From: CAYUVF01 sp964448045
Lineage (GTDB): Bacteria; Bacteroidota; Rhodothermia; Rhodothermales; Salinibacteraceae
Reading direction: 5' to 3'
Length of the DNA: 64,000 bases
NCBI GenBank assembly: GCA_964448045.1
Contig: CAYUVF010000018.1
Coordinates: 1 to 64,000 of the forward strand
The position numbers and the translations under genes were made by a program. Each line of letters begins with the position of its first letter. Position 1 is the stretch's first letter. This document shows positions 9,028 to 18,454 of this stretch, piece after piece. The notes below the pieces were generated by a model. That model ran no database searches. It was not told where the DNA came from and was given only the letters and a program-made list of their open reading frames with translations.

Positions 9028-9489
9028 GCCTGCGGGGAAGCGGAAAGGGGGTCAAGAGAGAGGATCGTGAAACGCACCGTCTTCGCTCGTTAGATAGGCT
9101 CAAATTACATGCCGAGGCCGGTGAAAGCCAACCGATACCGTTCAACACATCGAATCTTGATGCAGATGGGCAGCCGGAGTTCCGCATTCCGGGCTTCGGG
9201 GATGCCAGATTTGTTGGGATACGGAATCAAAAATAGCTGGATCGGTAGAGGCTCGATCGGGTTGCTGCGGTGGCTTGCTCTCGGGGAGCGTCGCTTTGAA
9301 TACAGCCGTGTCGTCTGGGACGAGGTCCCCCAAGGGGACTCCTTCGCTTCGCTCAAGGCGCCTCGCCGGGCTCGGGATGACGGGTCAGGGAACGAGCTGG
9401 AGGACGATCGAAAACGACCGGCAGATCGGATTTCGGATTCACAGTGCGGCGTTTGGGCGCGGCGGAAGCGCCTCCTCGGCGGATGCCAG
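9028..9489. other. Intergenic region without a convincing gene, contains a dispersed-type repeat
   Basis: No frame here has sensible protein character; frames crossing it are antisense to neighbours. It carries the leader of the ABC exporter and the palindromic-type repeat described separately at 9334-9381. Confidence 0.6.
9334..9381 (-). repeat. Dispersed intergenic repeat resembling GTCATCCCGAGC...GAAGCGAAGGAGTCCCC elements
   Basis: Read on the minus strand it starts GTCATCCCGAGC and contains GAGCGAAGCGAAGGAG, followed by a stretch that folds back on itself (CCCC...GGGG). This layout is widespread in intergenic DNA of many bacteria. One clear copy is seen here; a related but not identical unit lies at 12788-12884. 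Confidence 0.5.
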
Positions 9490-10476
9490 TCACGATCCCG
9501 CCGCGCCGACAGAGGCCTGCACGCCGGGTGCTTCGAACCCCTGAAACCGCTCAATCAGCTCTCGGAGGCCCTCTTTGAGCGTCCGCGTGGGCTGCCACCC
9601 CAGGGCGCGGATCCGGGCGCCGTCGGTTTCGAAGGACCAGTGCGAGCGGATGTCCTGATCGGTGGAACGCACGTCGGCGTCGGGGCGGATGGACCGGATG
9701 CGCTCGACGAGGTCGAGCACGGAGGCGTTGGTCTGCACCACGTTCAGCACGGCACCGCGCGTATCGGGGCGATGCTGCAGCACCCATCGGATCGCCTCAC
9801 TGGCATCGCGGACGTGCACGAAGGGGCGCCGCTGCCGGCCCTCGCCGTAGACGGTCAGCGCCCGGCGGACGCCGGCGTGGTACGCAAACTTGTTCGCTAC
9901 CGAGGCAAACCGCGTGACCGGCGCCGCGCCGAACAGAATGCCGAGGCGCAGGACCGTGGGCGCCAGTCCGCGGCGGATGGCGGCCTGGATGCGCTGCTCG
10001 GCTTCGTGCTTGGACCGGGCGTAGGCGCCCTTCGGCTCGCAGGGGGCGTCTTCGGCGAAGGGGCCGCCAGGACCGTAGACGGCGTGGCTGCTGACGAACA
10101 CGAAGTCGGACACGCCCGCGTCGAGGCAAGCCTCCACGAGATGGGCCGTGCCCCAGTGGTTGACCTGCTGCGCCCAGTTCGGATTGTCGAGGCTGAGCGG
10201 CGTATCGACGACGGCAGCCAGATGAACGACGGCATCGACCCCGTCGAGCGCAACGGGCAGAAGCGACGGATCGAGCAGATCGCCTTCCAGCAGCTCGTAG
10301 GTGGCGGTCTCGGGCAGGTCCATGAGCGCGCGCGGCCGGCCGCTCTGCCAGTTGTCGAGTACCCGCACGGTCACGGCGCCCCCGTCGCCCATGCCGGCAA
10401 GGTCGCGGAGGACCTGCGAGCCGAGGTAGCCGCCTCCGCCGGTAACCAGTATGGTGAGGGTCTCGTCCGATGCCAT
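9490..10476 (-). CDS. NAD-dependent epimerase/dehydratase (extended SDR)
   Basis: A 328-residue extended SDR. It begins with a glycine-rich NAD loop (LVTGGGGYLGSQV), carries the catalytic SSHAVYGPGG and YARSKHEAE (YxxxK) elements and a nucleotide-sugar-binding C-terminal half. It should epimerise, reduce or dehydrate a nucleotide sugar. The start at 10476 is preferred; 10497 is an in-frame alternative that would overlap the end of cysH, and the longer frame beyond is antisense-like. Its position just after cysH in a polysaccharide locus suggests a role in sugar precursor supply. Confidence 0.82.
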   Translation of the reverse strand: MASDETLTILVTGGGGYLGSQVLRDLAGMGDGGAVTVRVLDNWQSGRPRALMDLPETATYELLEGDLLDPSLLPVALDGVDAVVHLAAVVDTPLSLDNPNWAQQVNHWGTAHLVEACLDAGVSDFVFVSSHAVYGPGGPFAEDAPCEPKGAYARSKHEAEQRIQAAIRRGLAPTVLRLGILFGAAPVTRFASVANKFAYHAGVRRALTVYGEGRQRRPFVHVRDASEAIRWVLQHRPDTRGAVLNVVQTNASVLDLVERIRSIRPDADVRSTDQDIRSHWSFETDGARIRALGWQPTRTLKEGLRELIERFQGFEAPGVQASVGAAGS

Positions 10477-10480
10477 GTCG

Positions 10481-11203
10481 TCACGCCGGGTTCGCATCGT
10501 TGGAATCTGCTTCCGGAGCGCCGACCTCGGTGTGCAGGCCGCACTCCTGCTTGTCCATGCCGGCCCATCGGCCGTCGCGCTCGTCGCCGCCGTGGCCCGG
10601 CCGCCGCGTGCACGGCGCACATCCGATGCTAAAGTATCCTTGTTCGAACAGCGGATGCGCGGGCAGATCGTGCGCATTCAGGTACTGCCAGATGTCGCGG
10701 CTCGTCCATGTTGCCATCGGGCACACCTTATAGAGCCCGCTATCGAGCTGCGCCACAACCGGCGTCTCGGCCCGCGCCTCGGTCTGATCGCGCCGGATGC
10801 CGCTGATCCAGACCATGTAGTCATCGAGCGCCCGTTCGAGGGGCCGGACCTTGTTGAGGTGGCAGCACAGATCGGGGTCGCGCCGGTGGAGCGCGCCGTG
10901 CTTCTTCCGGAAGCCCTCGTGGCCCAGCTGCGTCGTCAGCGACCGCACGTTCAGGCCGAAGGCTTCCTGCAGGTGATCGCGAAATTCGAGCGTCTCGGAG
11001 AAGTGGAAGCCGGTATCCAAAAACAGGATTGGGCACTGCGGCATCGTCTGCGCGATCAGGTGGAGCAGCGGCACACTCTGCGTCTGAAACGACGACGTCG
11101 CCGCTACGCCCGCGTCGAAGGTGGCGTCCACCCATCCGAGCACCGTCTGCGGATCGGCGGCATCGAACTGCTCGTTGACCACGTCGAGATCGATCGAGCG
11201 CAT
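10481..11203 (-). CDS. cysH: Phosphoadenylyl/adenylyl-sulfate reductase
   Basis: A 240-residue enzyme reducing activated sulfate to sulfite with thioredoxin. Motifs in order: SFQTQSVPLLHLIAQ, DTGFHFSETL, LCCHLNK, WISGIRRDQTEAR, SIGCAPCTR and the C-terminal redox motif KQECGLH. The CC...CxxC cysteines are those that bind a [4Fe-4S] cluster in the APS-specific assimilatory reductases, so APS is the likelier substrate. The start at 11203 gives the usual length; the in-frame extension to 11332 is not sequence-like. With cysD and cysNC downstream in the same orientation, the window holds the whole route from sulfate to sulfite. Confidence 0.9.
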   Translation of the reverse strand: MRSIDLDVVNEQFDAADPQTVLGWVDATFDAGVAATSSFQTQSVPLLHLIAQTMPQCPILFLDTGFHFSETLEFRDHLQEAFGLNVRSLTTQLGHEGFRKKHGALHRRDPDLCCHLNKVRPLERALDDYMVWISGIRRDQTEARAETPVVAQLDSGLYKVCPMATWTSRDIWQYLNAHDLPAHPLFEQGYFSIGCAPCTRRPGHGGDERDGRWAGMDKQECGLHTEVGAPEADSNDANPA

Positions 11204-11310
11204 GAAAGGCGTCGCAGAGCGGCAGGGAAGCGGGTCGATGGATACACGTGTCCTAAGAGACGAAGGCGCGCTCAAACATGCAACCGGCCCCGGGCGCTTC
11301 GGCGCCCCGC

Positions 11311-12504
11311 TTACGAGGCCGGTGAACGCCACCGCTCCGGGACCAATCGCTCGCGGATCTCGGCCAGCTTTTCCTGCTCCTCGGCGTCCTCCTCGGTGCT
11401 GTCGAAGAAGGCCGCCACAAACGCCGCCCCGATACCCAGAAACCCGCCGAGGATGAGACTTAGCAGTACAATGAGCGTGCGCTTGGGCGCGCTGCGCTCC
11501 ATCGGGGGGACGGGTTGTTCGACGGTCGTGATCACGGGCGTGCTTCGCTGGAGCTCGATCCGCGCCTGCGTGAGCTGCGTCTGCAACTCGCTGTACAGGT
11601 CCGAGGCAAAGCGCACCTGCCGCTGGAGGCGCTCCTGTTCGGTGCGCAGCTGGGCCGAGGTGATGCGCTGGTTGCGATCGGTGAACTGGGCCAGGCGCTG
11701 CTCGGCTGCGCGGAGCTCGGCTTTCGCCTCTTCGAAGCGCTGCTCCACAAACTCCACGTTCTGCCGGGCCTTATCGGTGCGGATCGTGCGGACGCGCTCC
11801 GTAAGATGGCGCAGGAAGCTATCGGCCAGCGCCGCCGCCAGGCCCGGCTCGCCCGCCGTGACGTTGATCGTCATCAGCCCGCTCTCCTGATCGACCGAGG
11901 ACGAAACCTTGTCGGCAATCACCTTGATTGCATCCTCCTCTGCTTCGGTGGGATAAATGGGGGCGCCCGCCGAATCGGTGCCGGCCGGGCGCGGCGTGGA
12001 CGGGACGAGGGCGGCCTTGATGGTCCATGGCAAACGGAGGGTGTACTTGAACAGCGTTTCGGCGAGACCCGCCGGTTGGTCGACGTACGCCACGTACGTC
12101 ATCTGGGCCTCCTCATCGGCAAAGTAGAACGTGTCGCGCACAACGGCGAGGCGCACCTCCCGGCTCGTCAGGATGCTCGGATAGGCCTCCGGCGTGAGCC
12201 CGCTGGCGGCCCCGCCCAGGTTGATCCCCAACCCGCGCAGCGCCGAAATTCCGCCGGGCAGGGTTCCGCTCTCCGACTGGGCCTCGCGGACGACGCGCGC
12301 CGTGGAGGTATACTCGGGGGGCTTCAGCACCGCGTAGAGCACGCCCACCACCGTCACCACAAGCACCGTCCGCACGATCAGCCGCTTGTAGCGGGCGATG
12401 ACGAGGAGGATGTCGAGCAGGGACACTTCGTCCTCGGCATACGGGCGGCGTTTGCGCTCGGGGGCGCCGTTTTCAGCAGACTGTGAGTGCTTAGATTCGC
12501 TCAT
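11311..12504 (-). CDS. Wzz-type polysaccharide chain-length/co-polymerase protein
   Basis: A 397-residue membrane protein: cytoplasmic N-terminus with the DEVSLLDILLVIARYKRL entry typical of Wzz domains, first membrane segment about residues 42-60, a long periplasmic helical part (coiled-coil rich, about 200-330) and a second segment near residues 345-368. No tyrosine-kinase domain follows, so it is the stand-alone type. It would set chain length and bridge polymerase and export pore. It lies upstream of cysH and downstream of the SLBB export gene on the same strand. The start at 12504 is chosen over an in-frame ATG at 12558. Confidence 0.85.
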   Translation of the reverse strand: MSESKHSQSAENGAPERKRRPYAEDEVSLLDILLVIARYKRLIVRTVLVVTVVGVLYAVLKPPEYTSTARVVREAQSESGTLPGGISALRGLGINLGGAASGLTPEAYPSILTSREVRLAVVRDTFYFADEEAQMTYVAYVDQPAGLAETLFKYTLRLPWTIKAALVPSTPRPAGTDSAGAPIYPTEAEEDAIKVIADKVSSSVDQESGLMTINVTAGEPGLAAALADSFLRHLTERVRTIRTDKARQNVEFVEQRFEEAKAELRAAEQRLAQFTDRNQRITSAQLRTEQERLQRQVRFASDLYSELQTQLTQARIELQRSTPVITTVEQPVPPMERSAPKRTLIVLLSLILGGFLGIGAAFVAAFFDSTEEDAEEQEKLAEIRERLVPERWRSPAS

Positions 12505-12934
12505 AAATACCGTTGTGTGGCAAAGGCCCCGACTGCCGGATTTAGACCCTGTTTTCATTCATGTTTCAGGGCTCCGAGCGGCCCCGATGGGCCGCAGGTC
12601 ACCCCCTGGGTGCAAATCGCCCCCGACCTCGGCCCGTAGCTCTACTACGAACCCCCGTCGAGGTCCGATTTTCGCCGCGTTGTTGCGTGCGCTCGCCATC
12701 TGATTCAACATCAAAACGAGTTCTTATACCCGTTGCGAAAGTTGAGCGTACACTTGAAGAAAGAGCACCTGAATCATCGGAACCAACGTCATCCCCGACA
12801 TGATCGGGGATCCAGTCTGCAAAGGTGTCTTCTGGATTCCCGCTTTACTGGCGTGCGTCGCTTCGCTCGTCTCGCGGGAATGACAGCTCTATTGTGCACA
12901 GCGATCCTGAGCATTTGGTATTAGGCTGCCCCGA
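12505..12934. other. Intergenic stretch between the SLBB export gene and the Wzz-like gene
   Basis: No supportable coding frame. It carries the palindromic repeat unit at 12788-12884 and a GC-rich part at 12560-12700 of unknown role. No terminator with a T-run was seen. Confidence 0.5.
12788..12884. repeat. Palindromic intergenic repeat (GTCATCCCCG...CGGGAATGAC type)
   Basis: The outer ends are inverted copies (GTCATCCCCG at the left, CGGGAATGAC at the right), with inner inverted CCCCGA/TCGGGG and ATCCAG/CTGGAT elements and a GCGTCGCTTCGCTC core. This matches the common class of small dispersed palindromic elements found between genes in many bacteria. It has no coding content and is probably non-autonomous. 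Confidence 0.6.
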
Positions 12935-15900
12935 TCAGTTGAACGCCCGCGTTGCGAGGACGATGATCGTGAGCGCACTGGAGAGAATACCGGTAACGTC
13001 GCGGATGGTTTGGCCGATGTCGACTTGCTGCTGCTCGGGCTTGGGCGGTTCCTGAGTAACGCGGATGATGGCGCCGTCGTCGACCTCGGGCGTCAGCCGA
13101 AACCAGCCGGTCTTCACCTTGAAGGTCGCTCCGGAGGCCTGCGTCAGGAAGATATTTTCCGAGTCGTCCATAGCGCCACCGGCCCGGTCCAGATAATACT
13201 CGACGCGGCGGCCCGGCTGAAACTTGATCAGCCCTTCGTTGGCGACGTTCCCCCGCACGGCCACCGTGTTGGGCTGCGGCGGAATCACCACTTCATCGCC
13301 GGCCTGCAGAATGACATCGCTGTCGCGATCGCCCCGGATCGCCCGGCCCATCTCGACGATGACCTGCTCGTCACCCCGGAGCAGCCGCCCGCCCTTTGGA
13401 TACGCCGTCGACCGCACTCCACCCGCGCGCTGAATGAGATTGGAGAGCGTTTCGTTGTCTTGTAGGAGCGTATAATCGCCCGGAAAGCGCACCTCGCCGC
13501 GCACGGTCACCGTCTCCTGTGGCTGGAAGCCCGGATCGGTGCGCACGTAGACCCGGTCGCGGTGTTGCAATTGGAACGAGCGGGCCGCCTGCAGGGCGCG
13601 CGTCGTGTCGGTGAGGCCAAAGCTGACGCGGGTATCCGCGGGGTCATCGGTAAGCGGTACTTCCATCGTCACGGCCCGCTGCCCATCACTCTCCTCATCG
13701 GGCAGGCGGGTCACCTCGACGGCCTGGAGCGAGGCCCCTTCGCGAAAGCCCTCGGCCTGGAGGATGAGGTCCTTGAGCGTCAGATTCTCTCGGTACATGT
13801 ACTGGCCCGGCTCTTTCACGGCCCCGCTGATCTCGACGAACCGGTCGCGGATGACTTCGACGTCGAGGGGGTAGATGCGAATTTCGTCACCGGGGCGCAG
13901 CGGCTCATCGGCGAAGCCGTCGCCGTCGAGCGCATCCCCAAGGTGAAATGGAATGACGCGCTCCGAGCGGCCATCGAGCGACTCCCGGTACAGATCAGCT
14001 CGGCCCTTGAAGACGTTCTTGAGGTACTCGTCGTCAGCCAAGCCCCCCGCCGTGAAGAGCAGATCCCCCACCGTCATCTCGTCCCGATAGGCGTAGTAGC
14101 CCGGCTGGCGCACCTGCCCCGTGATCCGAACCGTGCGCTCCGCTTCCAGATCGCGCACCGACGCCACATGCAGGCTATCCCCCGGACGGAGGACCACGTT
14201 GGCCGTCGGCGCATCGGCCATAACGTCCTCGATGTTGAGGGAGCGAACGGCCGCGTTCAGATTCTCATTGAGGCGGAAGAGTTGCGCGCGTTGGCGGTAG
14301 GCGTCGCCCCTCAGGCCATCGGCGCGCTCGATAAGGTCACGCACGGTGCGCAGGCTGTCACTCAGTTCATACCGCCCCGGCTGAAAGACGGCGCCGCCTA
14401 CGCTGGCCGCTTCGACCTGGGCGGACACGGCCGGTTCGCTGGCCTCCATGATCGAGAGGATGCGCACGCGATCTCCATCGGCCAGAGGAACGGGCTGCCG
14501 GCCGCTTCGCGCGGCGTTCAGGTTGAAGTCGAGCACCCGCCGCGCCACGGTAAATTCCTCCCGCTCCTCAAACGGCACGATGCGCTCGATCTGGAAGCGT
14601 TTCGTGTACGCCTCGGGGTTGAGCCCACCTGCGTATTCGAGCAGATCGGTAAACGTCTCGTCCGCTTTCATCTCGTAGAAGGCCGGCCGCTTGACGGCGC
14701 CCTGAATGCCGACCGTCCGTCCCCGCGGCGGAATGAAAATATAGTCGTTACTCTGGAGCTGCACCGGATTGGGCTCGGATCCGCGCAGCAGATAATTGTA
14801 GAGATCGACCGTTGCCACCACCTCGCCGTCGCGCACCACTTTGATGTTGCGCAGGCTGCCACGCTCCAACGGGCCGCCCACACTGTAGAGCGCATTGAAG
14901 ACGGTCGAGTAGCTGCTCACCGTATACCCGCCCGGCTGCGCCACCTCGCCCAGCACAAAGACCTGCACGGGACGCACCCGCGTCACCGTCAGGTCCATGT
15001 AGATCGTCGGGGGATCGGAGGAAAGGCCGGCGAAATCCTGGGAGAGCCACGAGCGCATGTCGCGACGCAGCTCGTCGAGCCGCTTGCCGGCTACCGTGAA
15101 CTGACCGACTTCCGGAATGTAGACGCGCCCCTCGCGATCGACCTGCAAATCGCGCTGCAGATCGGTGCCGCCCCAGAGCGTCAGGCGCAACTCGTCGTTG
15201 GGCCCGACGATGTAGCCGTCGTCCACCGGGCCCACGGGGCTTGGGCGAAACGACGCCGGGACCTCATCGAAGGTGTTGTAGCCAAAATAGTCGAGCTCGG
15301 CGCGCCGGGCGCGCGGCTGCCGGTCGCGGTCGCGGTCCACTTGCTCCGAGGTGATGAGGAGGCGCTGATTGGTCCGCAAGACGGTGCTCGTATCCGCGGC
15401 CCCCACACGCACGAACAGCGGCCAAGTCCCGGCCGATGTGTCACTGGGCACTGTGTAGCTCCCGCCCCACACGCCATCAATCACCGATCCGCTGATGCGC
15501 TGCACGCCTTCAACGCGCGCCGTGTCGCCCGACGTCGTCAGAAAAAACGGCTCCACGCGCTGGATGATGTCGGCCTCCTCGTTGCGGAGCGGAACCTCCA
15601 CCTGCACGGCCTGAGGCAGGCGATCCATCCGCAGCGTATCGGGGCTGATGGTGGCCTGGCCCGAAAGCGTAGGGAGCGTTCGCCCCGCCGTGGGCGCGCT
15701 GACGCCTGCCAGCGAAGCACCCTCCCGGCTCGACCGCACCGCCTGCAGTAGCGCCTGGATCCGCGCTTCGGGAATGCCCAACTCGCGGGCGCGGCGAATC
15801 GCCTGATCGGGATTCGAGAGGTCGATGCCCAGTTGACGGGCCCGCTCGCGGGCCTCCTCCGGGGTGAGTCCCTGTCGATCCAATTCGCGCTGGACCGACT

Positions 15901-15991
15901 CGGGGATGTTCTGGGCCTGCGCAGCCCCCCCCGTTCCCACAAATCCTACAACAATGACCAGTAGCAGCAGGGCTGCGCTGCGATGCAGCAT
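12935..15991 (-). CDS. Outer-membrane polysaccharide export protein with multiple SLBB domains (Wza-like, very long)
   Basis: A 1018-residue secreted protein: signal peptide about residues 1-26 (ends GGAAQA), a helical N-terminal part, a Poly_export domain near 255-340 (YIVGPNDELRLTLWGG), then about six or seven SLBB repeats, each with a GxVxxPGxY strand and a DLLxxAGG turn, and a hydrophobic C-terminal helix. Canonical Wza is about 380 residues, so this is a greatly extended pore subunit. The start at 15991 is chosen for the signal peptide; the frame continues upstream to 16123 without one. It would form the outer-membrane/periplasmic channel for the glycan. Confidence 0.9.
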   Translation of the reverse strand: MLHRSAALLLLVIVVGFVGTGGAAQAQNIPESVQRELDRQGLTPEEARERARQLGIDLSNPDQAIRRARELGIPEARIQALLQAVRSSREGASLAGVSAPTAGRTLPTLSGQATISPDTLRMDRLPQAVQVEVPLRNEEADIIQRVEPFFLTTSGDTARVEGVQRISGSVIDGVWGGSYTVPSDTSAGTWPLFVRVGAADTSTVLRTNQRLLITSEQVDRDRDRQPRARRAELDYFGYNTFDEVPASFRPSPVGPVDDGYIVGPNDELRLTLWGGTDLQRDLQVDREGRVYIPEVGQFTVAGKRLDELRRDMRSWLSQDFAGLSSDPPTIYMDLTVTRVRPVQVFVLGEVAQPGGYTVSSYSTVFNALYSVGGPLERGSLRNIKVVRDGEVVATVDLYNYLLRGSEPNPVQLQSNDYIFIPPRGRTVGIQGAVKRPAFYEMKADETFTDLLEYAGGLNPEAYTKRFQIERIVPFEEREEFTVARRVLDFNLNAARSGRQPVPLADGDRVRILSIMEASEPAVSAQVEAASVGGAVFQPGRYELSDSLRTVRDLIERADGLRGDAYRQRAQLFRLNENLNAAVRSLNIEDVMADAPTANVVLRPGDSLHVASVRDLEAERTVRITGQVRQPGYYAYRDEMTVGDLLFTAGGLADDEYLKNVFKGRADLYRESLDGRSERVIPFHLGDALDGDGFADEPLRPGDEIRIYPLDVEVIRDRFVEISGAVKEPGQYMYRENLTLKDLILQAEGFREGASLQAVEVTRLPDEESDGQRAVTMEVPLTDDPADTRVSFGLTDTTRALQAARSFQLQHRDRVYVRTDPGFQPQETVTVRGEVRFPGDYTLLQDNETLSNLIQRAGGVRSTAYPKGGRLLRGDEQVIVEMGRAIRGDRDSDVILQAGDEVVIPPQPNTVAVRGNVANEGLIKFQPGRRVEYYLDRAGGAMDDSENIFLTQASGATFKVKTGWFRLTPEVDDGAIIRVTQEPPKPEQQQVDIGQTIRDVTGILSSALTIIVLATRAFN

Positions 15992-16365
15992 AAGACGTAA
16001 TTCCTCAGTGAGTGACAACGTGGAGCACAACCGTGCCGACCAGGCAGCCCATGGCACAACGATGGGGCCCAGCCGGGCGCCGCGGGGTAAAGCAGCGCGT
16101 CGACCGGGCATACAATGCCACAAGCATGCCGACTTGATTTCACAAAGTGCCCCGCATGACCCATACTGTCAAGTCCGGGGGGCAGTCGCGGTCATCTTAC
16201 GGGGCTCTTCATACGAGTACGCCGCCGATTCTCGCTCGCTTCCACGCGCGGCGCCCCGGCGATTCGCTTGCAGCAGACGCCCTTCTCTGCCGAACGATCC
16301 GCCCCGCTGCAGAAATTTTTTCCGGCGGCGTCCATGTCCCATCCGTCCCCAAATCGGCCCCACCA
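15992..16365. other. Intergenic region upstream of the SLBB export gene
   Basis: No coding frame is supported. The stretch should contain the promoter of the SLBB export gene; no match to a Bacteroidota-type TAnnTTTG element was found. It separates the sulfate-activation genes (which end at a terminator just to the right) from the export genes. Confidence 0.5.
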
Positions 16366-16394
16366 CAAAAGGCCGACCGCCGAAGCGGCCGGCC
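16366..16394 (-). terminator. Rho-independent terminator after cysNC
   Basis: On the minus strand a 10-bp stem (GGCCGGCCGC with GCGGTCGGCC, one G-U pair) closes a TTCG tetraloop and is followed by TTTT. It lies about 45 bases after the cysNC stop, so it ends the cysD-cysNC transcript. Confidence 0.8.
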
Positions 16395-16440
16395 CGTGTG
16401 AGGCGCTCTGGTAGTGTCACTGGGATCTGGTAGTGCCGGC

Positions 16441-18351
16441 TCACGGCCGGGGTGGAATCAATCCCTGCGCTTCCAATAATTCGATGACGGTGTCGACGCT
16501 CTCCTCAATCGTCTGCGCATCCGTGTCGAGCACGAGCTCCGGATCGACCGGCGCCTCGTACGGCGCCGAGATACCGGTAAAGTTCGTGATATCGCCGCGC
16601 TCGGCTTTCTCGTAGAGCCCCTTCGGATCGCGCTCCTTGCACGTTTCGATGTCGGCATCGACGTGCACCTCGACGAACCGGCCGTCGGGCACGAGCGACC
16701 GCACCTGATCGCGATCTTCCTGATAGGGCGAGACGAACGTGCAGAGCGTCAGGTTGCCCTGTTCGAAGAAGAGCCGGGCCACCTCGCCGACGCGCCGGAT
16801 GTTCTCCTTGCGGTCGGCCGCCGTAAAGCCGAGGTCGCCGCAGAGCCCATGGCGGACGTTGTCGCCGTCGAGCATTATCGTCTGCAGGCCGCGCTCGAAG
16901 AGCCGCTGCTCCACGTTGCGGGCCACGGTCGACTTGCCCGAGCCGGAGAAGCCGGTGAACCAGAGCACGGCGGCCTTGTGCTCATTCTGCTGCTCGCGCG
17001 CCTCGCGGTCGATGTTGAGCCCTTCCCAGACGACGTTCGGCGAGCTCGTGCGCGTCGCTTTCTCGACGCTCTCTTCACCCACCGGCGTAATGTCCTGCGC
17101 GACGCCGCGAATCATCCCCGCCGCGACGGTCTCATTCGTGTCGGGGTCGATCATGATGAAGGCGCCCGTCTGCCGGTTGATGCGGTACGGGTCGATGAAG
17201 AGCGGATCGCCCGTGGTGATCTCGACGCGGCCGATGTCGTTGAGCTCAAACGTGTCGACCGACTCGCGGTGCAGCGTGTCGACGTTAATCCGATAGACGA
17301 TCGTCGAGACGAAGCCCTGCACGCGGCGCGTCGTGTGCTGGATGATGTAGGCCTTATCCTGCTGCATTGGCTGCTCGCTCATCCAGCAGAGATCCGCGTC
17401 GACCCCGCGGGTCACCTCCGGCTGATTGCGCGAGCGGACGATCATGTCGCCCCGGCTGATGTCGAGTTCATCCTCCACCTCGACCACGACCGATTCGCCC
17501 GGGCCGGCCTCGTCCCGCTCGCCGTCGAGCGTGACGATGGAGTCGACTCTGGTGACTTTGCCCGAGGGCAGCACCGTGATCTCCTCATCGGGCCGGATGG
17601 TCCCCGATGCGATCTGTCCGGCATACCCCCGGAAGTCCTGATTCGGACGGATGACGTTTTGGACGGGAAAGCGGAAGTCGACCTGGTTGCGATCGGCCTG
17701 GGGCTTGACGCTTTCCAGGACGTGGAGTAGCGTCGCGCCGTTATACCACGGCATGTGGTCGCCCGCATCGACCACGTTGTCGCCCTTCAGCGCCGAGATC
17801 GGAATGTACGTGATGTCGCTGATGTCGAGTTGCTCGGAGAACTCCCGATAGTCGTCGACGATGTCGCGGTAGACCTGCTCGTCGTAGCCCACGAGGTCCA
17901 TCTTGTTAACCGCGACGATCATGTGCGGGATCTGCAGAAGCGAGGCGATGAAGCCGTGGCGCTTCGTGTGTGGCAGCATGCCCTTCCGCGCATCGATGAG
18001 CACGATGGCCAGCCCCGCCGTCGAGGCGCCGGTAACCATGTTGCGAGTGTACTGGACGTGCCCCGGCGTGTCGGCGATGATAAACTTGCGCTTGGGCGTA
18101 GCGAAGTAGCGGTACGCCACGTCGATCGTGATGCCCTGCTCGCGCTCGGCGCGGAGGCCGTCGGTGAGGAGCGCCAGCTCCAGCTCTTCATCGGTGGTCG
18201 CGGCGCCGTCGCCCGCTTGCCCGTTCGAGGCCTCGCGGATCTTTTCGAGGCGGTCGTCGAAGATGGCCTGCGTGTCGTAAAGGAGCCGCCCGATCAGCGT
18301 GCTCTTGCCGTCATCGACGCTGCCGGCGGTGGTAAAGCGAAGTAAATCCAT
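16441..18351 (-). CDS. cysNC: Bifunctional sulfate adenylyltransferase GTPase subunit / APS kinase
   Basis: A 636-residue fusion. The N-terminal EF-Tu-like GTPase has GSVDDGKST (G1), ADTPGHVQYTRNM (G3) and NKMDLVGY (G4), then beta-barrel domains; from about residue 455 the APS kinase domain starts with WFTGFSGSGKSTVARN (P-loop). CysN drives ATP sulfurylase by GTP hydrolysis; CysC phosphorylates APS to PAPS. Start 18351 is set by the MDLLRFTTAGSVDDG beginning; the frame upstream is not protein-like. A PAPS-making domain fits the two sulfotransferases in this window. It is preceded by cysD and followed by a terminator. Confidence 0.95.
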   Translation of the reverse strand: MDLLRFTTAGSVDDGKSTLIGRLLYDTQAIFDDRLEKIREASNGQAGDGAATTDEELELALLTDGLRAEREQGITIDVAYRYFATPKRKFIIADTPGHVQYTRNMVTGASTAGLAIVLIDARKGMLPHTKRHGFIASLLQIPHMIVAVNKMDLVGYDEQVYRDIVDDYREFSEQLDISDITYIPISALKGDNVVDAGDHMPWYNGATLLHVLESVKPQADRNQVDFRFPVQNVIRPNQDFRGYAGQIASGTIRPDEEITVLPSGKVTRVDSIVTLDGERDEAGPGESVVVEVEDELDISRGDMIVRSRNQPEVTRGVDADLCWMSEQPMQQDKAYIIQHTTRRVQGFVSTIVYRINVDTLHRESVDTFELNDIGRVEITTGDPLFIDPYRINRQTGAFIMIDPDTNETVAAGMIRGVAQDITPVGEESVEKATRTSSPNVVWEGLNIDREAREQQNEHKAAVLWFTGFSGSGKSTVARNVEQRLFERGLQTIMLDGDNVRHGLCGDLGFTAADRKENIRRVGEVARLFFEQGNLTLCTFVSPYQEDRDQVRSLVPDGRFVEVHVDADIETCKERDPKGLYEKAERGDITNFTGISAPYEAPVDPELVLDTDAQTIEESVDTVIELLEAQGLIPPRP

Positions 18352-18403
18352 TGCGATTGGCGAACTGCGAAGGTTGAATTTCGAATGGGTGCGTTGACGA
18401 GCG

Positions 18404-18454
18404 ATTCGACATTCGTCACTCGTCATTCGACATTAGAATCATTCGACATTAGAA
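18404..18454. repeat. Short tandem repeat spanning the cysD stop codon
   Basis: A 16-base unit (TCATTCGACATTAGAA) occurs twice back to back at 18423-18438 and 18439-18454, with a third partial copy of its ATTCGACATT core at 18404-18413. The right copy contains the cysD stop codon. This looks like slippage between cysD and cysNC. Confidence 0.8.

Noticed and set aside
13562..15751. Long plus-strand open frame (about 729 codons) opposite the SLBB export gene
   Set aside because: Arg/His/Ala-rich with no domain; it is an antisense shadow caused by GC-biased codon use of the export gene.
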